40,047 nucleotides of DNA from an uncultured Mycoplasmatota bacterium. GTDB lineage: Bacteria > Bacillota_I > Bacilli_A > RF39 > UBA660. The notes beneath the pieces are model-generated. The model did not search any database and had not been told where the DNA came from. It saw nothing but the letters and a program-made list of their open reading frames with translations. A program made the translations under genes and the position numbers. The stretch spans positions 1 to 40,047 of the forward strand of contig CANORV010000005.1 of the NCBI GenBank assembly GCA_947569245.1, given 5' to 3'. Shown here in pieces: positions 8,477 through 16,005 of this stretch; within the stretch, counting starts at the first letter, position 1; every line of letters begins with the position of its first letter.

Positions 8477-10243
8477 ATGAAGAAAAATATTTTTAAAGAT
8501 GATACTTCTAAGACTAATGATAATACAAGGATTTCTAAAATGATAACATATATTCTTTTATCTCTTTCGTTAGTTTCTACTGTTAGTTATTTTATTTATA
8601 CAGTTATAACAAGTCAGAATATAGTAGATCAAATGGCAACAATTATAAGTATTTCAATTATGGCTATTTTTTCGATTTTTTTTATTATAACTTCTCTTTA
8701 TGCTGATAATAGAAAGGGTCGAGTTTTTGTAAGTATTGCTTCTTTATTACTTACTAGTTATAGTGGTTTTAATTTACTTATTAGTTGTGATATTTTAAAA
8801 TTACCAACACAAGAGTTTATGCTTGATTTTACTGGTAAGCAATTGGTGGAGGTTGTTAATTTTGCTAAAGATAATAAAATAAGTCTTGAACAGGTTTATG
8901 AAAATAGTGAGACTATTGATGAATATGGTATTATAAATCAAAATGTAACTCCTGGTACATTATTAAAGAAAGTTGATAAAATGGTTGTTACAATAAGTAG
9001 TGGTCCTAGTAATGATAAGGAAGTTGTTGTTCCTAATATGTTAGGTTGGCAGGTTGATCAAGTAATTGAGTTTATTGATGATAATCATTTGTCTAATGTA
9101 AGTATTGATTTTATTGTTTCTGATCAGGAAGCTGATACGATAATTGAACAAAGTATGTCTGGTAATATAAAAAGAAATGCTGAACTTAAGTTTGTTGCTA
9201 GTTTAAATAGTGTGGAATCTATTAAAATGACCGATTTAGTTGGATTAGATACTTTTCATGCTATTACTTGGATTAAAAGAAGTAATTTAAAGTATGAGAT
9301 TACTTATCAGTATAGTAGTAAGGTTGATAAGGGTTATGTTATTAGCCAAAATATAAAAAAGGGAGAAACTGTTAAAACTAGTGATACTGTTGTAAAGATA
9401 GTTGTTTCTAAGGGTGCTAAAATAAAGGTACCTGATTTAGCTAATATGAGTGTTGAGGAATTAACTAATTGGGTTGTTGAAAACAGTTTGAAGATTGTTT
9501 TTGAAGAGGCTTATGATGAAAGTGTTGCTATTGGAAAAATCGTTAGTAGTAATTTTATTGAGGGAAATGAGATTGAACAAGGAACACTTATTAAGATAGT
9601 TATTTCTAAGGGTGTTTTAAAAATGGAAGAGTTTACATCTTTTAATGATTTTAAGGCTTGGGCTGATAGTAATGGTATTGTTTATAATACTGAGTATCAA
9701 TTTAATGATAGTGTTAAGAGTGGTAATATTATAAAGACTAGCCATAATAAGGGTGATGTAATAAAAAATAATGATACGATTGTTGTTTATGTTTCACAGG
9801 GTGCTAGTGTTACAATACCTAATTTTGTCGGTAGTAGTAAAAGTAGTATTGCTAGTAAGTGTTCTAGTGTTGGATTAAATTGTAAATTTACTTATGGTGG
9901 TTATAATAATTCGGTAGCTAAGGATATTGCAACTGGTCAGTCAAAAAGAAAAGGTTCAGTTGTTGGACGTGGTACTTCAATTACAATTACATTAAGTAGT
10001 GGTAAACCTGGTACATGTAGTGCCCGTATTCAAGAAAGTTGGCTTGTTCCTGGAAATGCTAGTGCTTCTATTCAAAGTGTTAAAAGTAAACTTAGTAGTC
10101 AATGTCCTGGGGTTAATTTTAATGTAGTTGGTAAAGCTCATAATACTGCAGCTGTTGGAATAATTCATCCAGATTCACCAATAAAGGGAGAGCCATATAA
10201 TTTTGTACAAGGTCAAACTTATACTGTTTGGATAGTTCAATAG
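8477..10243 (+). CDS. Membrane-anchored multi-PASTA protein without kinase domain
   Basis: 588 residues. A short cytoplasmic N terminus leads into two or three hydrophobic segments (about 22-115). Six consecutive PASTA-like repeats of about 65 residues follow, recognisable by 'VPNMLGWQVDQVIEFI', 'VPDLANMSVEELTNWV' and 'IPNFVGSSKSSIASKC' type starts and 'VTISSG' or 'VVSKG' type ends. A seventh, cysteine-containing module closes the protein. PASTA domains bind muropeptides or lipid II and normally occur on PknB-type kinases or PBPs; here there is neither, so this may be a wall sensor or scaffold. AAGGTGG precedes the ATG and TATAAT lies at 8449-8454. The gene ends just before the terminator split by the IS element. 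Confidence 0.85.
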   Translation: MKKNIFKDDTSKTNDNTRISKMITYILLSLSLVSTVSYFIYTVITSQNIVDQMATIISISIMAIFSIFFIITSLYADNRKGRVFVSIASLLLTSYSGFNLLISCDILKLPTQEFMLDFTGKQLVEVVNFAKDNKISLEQVYENSETIDEYGIINQNVTPGTLLKKVDKMVVTISSGPSNDKEVVVPNMLGWQVDQVIEFIDDNHLSNVSIDFIVSDQEADTIIEQSMSGNIKRNAELKFVASLNSVESIKMTDLVGLDTFHAITWIKRSNLKYEITYQYSSKVDKGYVISQNIKKGETVKTSDTVVKIVVSKGAKIKVPDLANMSVEELTNWVVENSLKIVFEEAYDESVAIGKIVSSNFIEGNEIEQGTLIKIVISKGVLKMEEFTSFNDFKAWADSNGIVYNTEYQFNDSVKSGNIIKTSHNKGDVIKNNDTIVVYVSQGASVTIPNFVGSSKSSIASKCSSVGLNCKFTYGGYNNSVAKDIATGQSKRKGSVVGRGTSITITLSSGKPGTCSARIQESWLVPGNASASIQSVKSKLSSQCPGVNFNVVGKAHNTAAVGIIHPDSPIKGEPYNFVQGQTYTVWIVQ

Positions 10244-10250
10244 CATAAAG

Positions 10251-10261
10251 AAAAAGGATTC
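10251..10261. terminator. Left arm of a bidirectional terminator split by the IS element
   Basis: AAAAAGGATTC here is the exact complement of GAATCCTTTTT at 11741-11751, on the far side of the IS3-family element. Put together they would form an 11-bp stem with A-tract and T-tract, 7 bases after the stop of the PASTA gene and 8 bases after the stop of the convergent surface gene. Confidence 0.6.
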
Positions 10262-10369
10262 TTAAAAAATTAAAATGTAACCTATAAAGTGGACTATAAA
10301 AAAAGAGAGCCATACTTTATAGGTTTTTATTATGTCTTGATGTATAATATAAGAAAGTTGGTGAAAAAA

Positions 10370-10807
10370 GTGACAAAAGTATTATTTACAGATATGCAAG
10401 TAAAAAAATTGAGCAAAAATAAATGGATAAAAAATGTTACTAATAAGGGAATAACTTATACTGACGAATTTAAAATAAAACTAGTAAAAGAAACTAAGGA
10501 TTATAAAAAGTTTCCAAGAGATATTTTTAAAGAATGTGGTATAGATCCTGACATTGTAGGAAAAATTCGTATTGAAAAATCTGCTTATAGATGGAGAAAT
10601 CAATATAAAAATACAGGAGAATTAAAAGACACAAGAAAAGGTTCTTCTGGAAGAACTTTAGAACGTGAATTATCATATAAAGAAAAATTAGAACGTGCTG
10701 AAGCTAAAATAAAATTACTTGAAGCAGAAAACGAATTATTAAAAAAAAACGAAATGATAGAAATGGGACTTTTAACCGATATCAAATCAATATCAAGTTT
10801 GAAGTAA
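10370..10807 (+). CDS. IS3-family OrfA (helix-turn-helix and leucine zipper)
   Basis: DNA-binding subunit of the transposase. The helix-turn-helix region is around 'TDEFKIKLVKETKDYKK' to 'AYRWRNQYKNTGELKDTRKG'. The C-terminal leucine zipper is ERELSYKEKLERAEAKIKLL followed by EAENELLKKN, as in IS150-type OrfA. The frame is open from 10289, but the GTG at 10370 has GGTG upstream and avoids the terminal repeat, so it is the likelier start; this is uncertain. At 10744-10750 the heptamer A AAA AAC sits in phase for -1 slippage into orfB. Confidence 0.8.
   Translation: MTKVLFTDMQVKKLSKNKWIKNVTNKGITYTDEFKIKLVKETKDYKKFPRDIFKECGIDPDIVGKIRIEKSAYRWRNQYKNTGELKDTRKGSSGRTLERELSYKEKLERAEAKIKLLEAENELLKKNEMIEMGLLTDIKSISSLK
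10744..10750 (+). other. Programmed -1 frameshift heptamer
   Basis: A AAA AAC in the orfA frame fits X XXY YYZ. A -1 slip continues as R-N-D-R-N-G-T-F-N-R-Y-Q without a stop into the orfB frame, giving the OrfAB transposase typical of IS3 elements. Function inferred from the family. Confidence 0.7.
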
Positions 10808-10842
10808 TTAAGTATGTTATAGATAAGTATAAATTAAGAAAT

Positions 10843-11691
10843 ATGACTTCATATTTATGTGCTTGTATAGGAGTATCGAAATCCGGTTATTATAACTATT
10901 TAAGTAACGAAAATAGAAGAATGAAAAGAGATAGAAAAGACAGAGAAGATTTTGAATGGATACTAAAGGCTTACAAATTTAAAAAACGTAAAAAAGGATC
11001 AAGACAAATAAAAATGGTTTTAGATAATGAATTTGGTATTCATTTTAATCTTAAAAAGATAAGAAGATTAATGAGAAAATTTGGACTAAAATGTCCAATT
11101 AGACAAGCTAATCCTTATCGCAGAATGATGAAAGCAACTAAAGAACATACAACTTGTGAGAATATTGTAAATAGAGTTTTTAAAACAGGAATACCTTATA
11201 ATATTTTATTAACTGATATTACTTATCTATTTTATGGTAACAAGAAAAAATGTTATTTATCTACAATTAAAGATGCCGAAACAAATGAAATTATAGCTTA
11301 TTATATTAGTGAAAATATGACATTAGATATTTCATTAGAAACTGTTAAACAACTCCATAGAAAAAGAAAAATTGTTCTATCAGAAACAGTTAAATTACAT
11401 TCTGATCAGGGAGTCCATTATACAAGTCCAAAATTTCATGAATTATTAAAAAAATATAATATTCAACAATCCATGTCTAGAAGAGGTAATTGTTGGGATA
11501 ATTCACCTCAAGAATCATATTTTGGACATATGAAAGATGAATTAAATTTAGATACTTGTTTTACTTTTAGAGATGTATGTAATGAAATAAAAGATTATAT
11601 AGAATATTATAATAATTTTAGATATCAATGGAACCTAAAAAAGATGACTCCTGTACAATACAGAAATCATCTTCTATCTTCCATTGCTTAG
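10843..11691 (+). CDS. IS3-family OrfB transposase (DDE integrase core)
   Basis: 282 residues from the first in-frame ATG; expressed mainly as an OrfAB fusion if the upstream heptamer works. An HTH_21-like segment (SRQIKMVLDNEFGIHFNLKK) is followed by the rve catalytic core: first Asp in ILLTDITYLFYG, second Asp in KLHSDQGVHYTS, catalytic Glu in NCWDNSPQESYFGHMK. The tail 'YNNFRYQWNLKKMTPVQYRN' is the usual IS3 end. All three acidic residues are present, so it is probably active. Confidence 0.92.
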   Translation: MTSYLCACIGVSKSGYYNYLSNENRRMKRDRKDREDFEWILKAYKFKKRKKGSRQIKMVLDNEFGIHFNLKKIRRLMRKFGLKCPIRQANPYRRMMKATKEHTTCENIVNRVFKTGIPYNILLTDITYLFYGNKKKCYLSTIKDAETNEIIAYYISENMTLDISLETVKQLHRKRKIVLSETVKLHSDQGVHYTSPKFHELLKKYNIQQSMSRRGNCWDNSPQESYFGHMKDELNLDTCFTFRDVCNEIKDYIEYYNNFRYQWNLKKMTPVQYRNHLLSSIA

Positions 11692-11740
11692 ACTCTCTTT
11701 TTTATTTAGTCCTTGACAATGGGGGTCATTTTAATCAGTT

Positions 11741-11751
11741 GAATCCTTTTT
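11741..11751. terminator. Right arm of the split bidirectional terminator
   Basis: GAATCCTTTTT, complement of 10251-10261; it continues as TTATTATT toward the stop codon of the convergent surface gene (11760-11762). Only the IS element separates the two arms. Confidence 0.6.
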
Positions 11752-11759
11752 TTATTATT

Positions 11760-13411
11760 CTAAAATGATAACTGGAATGGATCTGCACTGGTTCCTGTAC
11801 CCGATATGATTTTGATATTTTCAGCTAAATATAGTGTTGGTTTTTGTGGTACAGATACAATAACTCCTCCATAATGAATACGACCTGAAGTTGAATCTAT
11901 AGAAACAACTAATCCACTAGTAGACATAATGGTTAAAAATTGCATTTTCGGGGTATGTAGCCAAGAACTTTTACCACAGTTTCCATAATTATTCATCCAT
12001 CCATCAATTAGCGTTCTATTTAAACAATTAGTTCGTCCAGATAAACTACCATTGCCATATGTTGCAAAAGCAAAATCTGAGGGATATGGTAGAGCAATTT
12101 TACCAGCCCATGTCGATGAGTATCCTCCACTGACAGTTCTTTCCCTACTATAATATTGATTTACTGTTAAATCTTCCTTAAGATCCACTCTTCCAATAGT
12201 CCAGATTGCATTATCTACCTTCTCCTTAGTTTCATCTGAAAACGATTCATAATATGTTTCATTAAGATACGTTTTTAATGGTGCTGTTGCCCAGTTATTA
12301 TTATTAGCACTATTCCATGCCATATTACCAATAGATGTGCTTCTTATTAATTTTAGTCTACTTGTCTTATTTCCTTGTCCATCTAGTATGTTATTAAAAC
12401 TTCCAATAATTCTCCATGATTCATTATTAAATGTTACATAGTTATTTGGATTTGGTCCTATATATCTTATATTATTGTCTACTGTTTTATCATAAACTAG
12501 TTCACCTAATCTGATGTTTTTACTTACTACTTCACTCATGTTTTCAAACTCATCTTCTATCTTAACATAGACATCATTAACTCTTAAATTAGCTAGTTGT
12601 TTTATTACCTCTACTCCATTTCCATAAGTTACTTCACTACCATTTTTTAATAGAAAAGTTGCACTTGATGACTTAGTCCATACCTCTCCATCTTTACTAT
12701 AATAGTATGCTGCTATTCCACTGTTATCATCTGTTGAAGTACTTGCATCTACTAGTATTCCCTCATCTGTTTCTGTTGTTGTAAAGTTAACTACTGGTGG
12801 GGTTCTATCTATTTCCTTTGGATAACTTTCTCCAGTTATTGTTATCTTACTTTTTAATGTCTTCTCCATATATGCATCATTAGCTGGTGTATCTTCATCC
12901 ATCCATAGTCTTAAATCGTATGTTACACTTTCATCCTGACCTAGATACCCTTTCTTTAAAGTATATGAATGGACTGCATTATCTAGTGTTGTTTCTATCT
13001 CCAAGTTAGATGTCAAAATAACTGGTTCCTTATCGTTTATCATTGTTTTTATATAATTTAAATCCTCAAATGTTGTTGTATCAAGTACTTCTAAATTAAC
13101 CTGATATGCGGCATTTGTCTTACACATATTTCTTAATGTAAATTGATAAGGTACTAGTTTTTTACCTTCTTCATCTACAATTGGAATTGCACTTTGAATA
13201 TTAATTGGACTATTATCAGTATACTCAATTCTTAAACAAGAGGATGTTAATTCATTCTCATCTTCTTGTTTTAATACAATTCTCCATATGGCAAAACTAG
13301 TACCTAATATTATTGTTGTTAAAGTTATTAATACTGGGAGTATTACATTTCTATTTGTAAAGTACCCCCCCCCCAGAATCGATTTTTAATTATTTTTTCT
13401 TCACTTTTCAT
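11760..13411 (-). CDS. Phase-variable surface protein A, out of frame at a G10 tract
   Basis: ATG at 13411 with GGGAGTGATTAATT upstream begins MKSEEKIIKNRF, then runs into ten G residues (13365-13374). As written it stops after 22 codons. With 8 or 11 G the frame joins the long downstream frame, giving about 549-550 residues. The order would be a short basic N terminus, W-G-rich run, membrane anchor (NVILPVLITLTTIILGTSFA), a domain with 'YQVNLEVL' and 'YDLRLWMDEDTPAND' also found in the other surface genes here, an Ig-like segment (DRTPPVVNFTTTETDEG), and a C-terminal domain with WRIIG, LPYPSDFAFAT and PTLYL motifs. Function unknown; probably an exposed adhesin-like protein. A second copy lies directly upstream. 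Confidence 0.75.
13365..13374 (-). repeat. Homopolymeric G10 tract (gene A)
   Basis: Ten C on the plus strand, in an otherwise very AT-rich stretch, placed at codons 13-16 of surface gene A. Ten bases give the OFF frame; 8 or 11 give ON. Confidence 0.9.
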
Positions 13412-13441
13412 AATTAATCACTCCCATATTTTTACTATTTA

Positions 13442-13470
13442 ATTTTACATCATAATACAAATAATATCAA
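13442..13470 (-). promoter_or_regulatory. Promoter of surface gene A
   Basis: On the minus strand TTGATA, 17 bases, TAAAAT, about 30 bases before the ATG at 13411. Matches the main vegetative sigma consensus. Confidence 0.65.
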
Positions 13471-13480
13471 TACAATTTTC

Positions 13481-15201
13481 TTACATTGACAATATATATG
13501 GATCTGTACTTGCTCCTGTTCCTGATATGATTTTAATGTCTGACTTTAGATATAAGGTTGGAATTGCAGCATTAAAAACATAATCAGATCTAGCACCATC
13601 AGTTACGTCTGTTGTGGGACCACAACCTAATTGATTATACGGATAATCATATGCATAGTACCAACTTTGCCTTTTTACTCCAGGGGTCATTGTCCATATT
13701 TTATAAGTTTTTCCATAATATGTCATTGATATTATCCAATTACTTGATACACAATTATCTCTATAAGACATATCATGGATTTGATAGCTAAGACAAGTGT
13801 TACGTCCTTCTACACTTCCTCCACTTGTTGCAAATCCTAAATCTGATGGATATGGTAATCCAATACTACCTTGCCAAGGTTCAAAATATTTTCCTCTTTC
13901 TACATTATAAAAGTTTAAAGATGTATAGCTGTAATGTTCATAATCATTTACCCTATTTCCCGCACCTAAACTCCATAAAACATTATTATCAATCATCAAC
14001 TTACTCTCTTCTTGCATTGAATTTAGATAATTATTATTTAATGTATTTTTTAACTCGGCATATGCCCAGTTACTTTGATTTATGTTTAAACTATCAGAAC
14101 CAAAACGAACTCTATAATGTGATGGAGCACTCCTTATAAGTTTTATTCTACTTGTTTTATTTCCTGTACCATCATCAGTATTATTCATAACACCTATTAT
14201 TCTCCATAATTCATTATTAAAACTAACATAATTACTTGGATCTCTACCTATATATCTTAAATTATTATCTACTGTATTGTCATATGCTAAATCTGTTATT
14301 CTAACACCTTTTTTTACTACACTACTCATATTATCAAATTTATCTTCTACTTTAACATAAACTTCTGTAACTTTTGTTAATGCTAAACCTTTTATCGTAT
14401 CTACTGCACTACCATATTTTATCTCTGTCTCTTCTTCTGTAAATGTATGGACATCATCACTTGACTTAATCCAAGTCTTCCCATCTAAACTATAATAGTA
14501 ATTAACTATTCCACTATCATCATCTGTTGAAGATGATGCATCAACAATTACCCCAGTTTCTGTTATTGTTGTTGTAACATTTGCAACAGGTGGTGTTTTA
14601 TCTATACTTTTTACATAACTTGATATTACTGTTACTTTACTTCTAAACAACTTATTCATCGTATCGACACTTGCTGGTGTATTATCTCCCATCCATAGTC
14701 TTAAGTTATATGTTACAGATGTATTTGCCTCTAGTGACCCTTTCTTTAACTTATATGATTTAGTTGCACTTTCTATTGTTTTTTCTACCTCACTATTACT
14801 TGTTAGAATATTTGGGGTATCTTCATTTAACATTAATTTGATATAGTCATTATTCATTAATGTAGTATCATTTAATACTTCTAAATTTACTTGATACATA
14901 GCATTTGTTGTACAAGTATTTGATATTGTAAACTCATAAGGTGTAAGTACCTTACCTTCTTCATCTGTCATTGGATAAGCATTTTCTAAAGTTATTGGAT
15001 TCTTATCAGAGAACTCCACTTTAAAACAACTACTTGTAATTTGGTTTGTATCTGCTTGTTTTAATGTTATCTGCCAAATGGCAAAACTAGTACCAATTAC
15101 TAGTACTAGTATTAAAAGGATACTAGGAATGACTACTTTATTATTTGTAAAGTACCCCCCCCCCAGAACCGATTTTTAATTATTTTTTCTTCATTTTTCA
15201 T
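13481..15201 (-). CDS. Phase-variable surface protein B, out of frame at a G10 tract
   Basis: Same architecture as gene A. ATG at 15201 with the same GGGAGTGATTAATT leader starts MKNEEKIIKNRF, then ten G (15155-15164). As written it ends after 22 codons; with one added G it would encode 573 residues. The in-frame product has a membrane anchor (VVIPSILLILVLVIGTSFA), the shared domain (YEFTISNTCTTNAMYQVNLE), an Ig-like segment (DKTPPVANVTTTITETGVIV) and a C-terminal domain with WRIIG, IKLIRS, LPYPSDLGFAT and IPTLYLKSDIKIISGTGAS. Diverged from gene A mainly near the C terminus, which suggests different binding faces. Function unknown; surface location inferred from the anchor. Confidence 0.75.
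15155..15164 (-). repeat. Homopolymeric G10 tract (gene B)
   Basis: Ten C on the plus strand at the same codon position as in gene A, inside a leader of about 80 bases nearly identical between the two genes. Confidence 0.9.
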
Positions 15202-15231
15202 AATTAATCACTCCCATATTTTTACAATTTA

Positions 15232-15260
15232 ATTTTACCATTTTTTTACTATTTGTTCAA
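15232..15260 (-). promoter_or_regulatory. Promoter of surface gene B
   Basis: On the minus strand TTGAAC, 17 bases, TAAAAT, about 30 bases before the ATG at 15201. The equivalent position in gene A also has a promoter. Confidence 0.65.
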
Positions 15261-15339
15261 GATACTTACTAAACTTTATATTTATTTAGATTTAATATTG
15301 TAAAATTCACATGAAATTTAACACAAATATTTTAACCAA

Positions 15340-15395
15340 ATTAAAACTCTCTAAATCCTTACAAAATAAGAATTAAGAGAGATTTCATTTTATTA
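15340..15395 (-). terminator. Terminator after the 15408-15896 gene
   Basis: On the minus strand TCTCTCTTAATTCTTA and TAAGGATTTAGAGAG pair around TTTTG and are followed by TTTTAATTT. It lies just after the stop at 15408 and separates this gene from surface gene B. Confidence 0.65.
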
Positions 15396-15407
15396 AGACC
15401 TTATTAT

Positions 15408-15896
15408 TTAATTAGCAGTGCCTTTTTTTGACATCTTTTTTACCTTTTCCTCTGTATTTACTACCTCTACAAGTTTTTTTAAATAGGAAGATATAAAATC
15501 TTTTTCTTTAATTTCATCTTCTGATATGAATTTTTGCTTGAATTCATAAGAATCACCTTCTTTGTCATAATAGTAAATAACCATATTTTTAGTGTTTACT
15601 AGTATACTTTTACAATACTCCAAAAGTGCTAATTGTTCTTCATCAACCTCTGGTGGAAGTGCTAAAAATACAAGGTCATTTTCTATATTAATAGCAATAA
15701 AACCCAATTGTCCTGCTAAATCAATTATATAGTTATCACCCTTATCAAACCTTACATTTAAATTATTTCTATAACAAAATGACTTTATCTCAATATCACT
15801 CGTTGTGAACTCTGCTATCAATCTAACAGTAATAGGCTTTTCAGAAAGTGGTGACTCCTTTGATGTTATTATAATTGTTTCTCCATTTATTTTCAT
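15408..15896 (-). CDS. Hypothetical protein
   Basis: 162 residues, no family recognised. No signal peptide or membrane span. It reads as an alpha/beta protein (ETIIITSKES, GQLGFIAINIENDLVFLALP) with a Lys-rich tail. The frame opens from a TTG at 15917, but AAGAGGT lies inside that extension, so the ATG at 15896 is the likely start. Two hairpins precede it (15933-15983) and a terminator follows, so it may be a single-gene unit or a readthrough product of the glucosaminidase gene. Confidence 0.55.
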   Translation of the reverse strand: MKINGETIIITSKESPLSEKPITVRLIAEFTTSDIEIKSFCYRNNLNVRFDKGDNYIIDLAGQLGFIAINIENDLVFLALPPEVDEEQLALLEYCKSILVNTKNMVIYYYDKEGDSYEFKQKFISEDEIKEKDFISSYLKKLVEVVNTEEKVKKMSKKGTAN

Positions 15897-15932
15897 TTTA
15901 AATACCTCTTCTTTCAAGTTTTTTAAAGAGAC

Positions 15933-15983
15933 TATAAACCTATAGTCTCCAATATTTGCTGATCACTACAATTAAGTAGTGAT
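15933..15983 (-). promoter_or_regulatory. Two consecutive hairpins in the intergenic gap
   Basis: On the minus strand ATCACTAC-TTAATT-GTAGTGAT is followed 13 bases later by GAGACTATA-GGTTT-TATAGTCTC and then CTTTAAAAAAC. Both stems are perfect. The second resembles a weak terminator for the glucosaminidase transcript; the first may be an RNA stabiliser or operator. Confidence 0.5.
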
Positions 15984-16005
15984 GATATAGTATATGTTTT
16001 TCTTT

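Larger units (their letters stand above)
10269..11735 (+). mobile_element. IS3-family insertion sequence with overlapping orfA/orfB
   Basis: About 1.47 kb with imperfect terminal inverted repeats. ATTAAAATG at 10269 matches the complement of CATTTTAAT at 11727-11735. Inside, the shared core GGACTA and an AAAAAAGAGAG tail recur at both ends (10291-10308; complement near 11690-11712). The element could equally be counted from TG at 10276 to CA at 11728, the usual IS3 termini. I see no convincing direct target repeat. It carries orfA and a DDE transposase orfB in the -1 frame with a canonical slippery heptamer. Confidence 0.85.

Noticed and set aside
13825..14139. 104-aa plus-strand frame within surface gene B
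   Set aside because: Antisense shadow with no start signal; the minus-strand frame shows paralogy to gene A over its full length.
11760..15019. Surface genes A and B as additional DGR targets
   Set aside because: Their C-terminal parts differ by insertions and general divergence, without the GC jump or codon-position pattern seen in the lectin-type copies.
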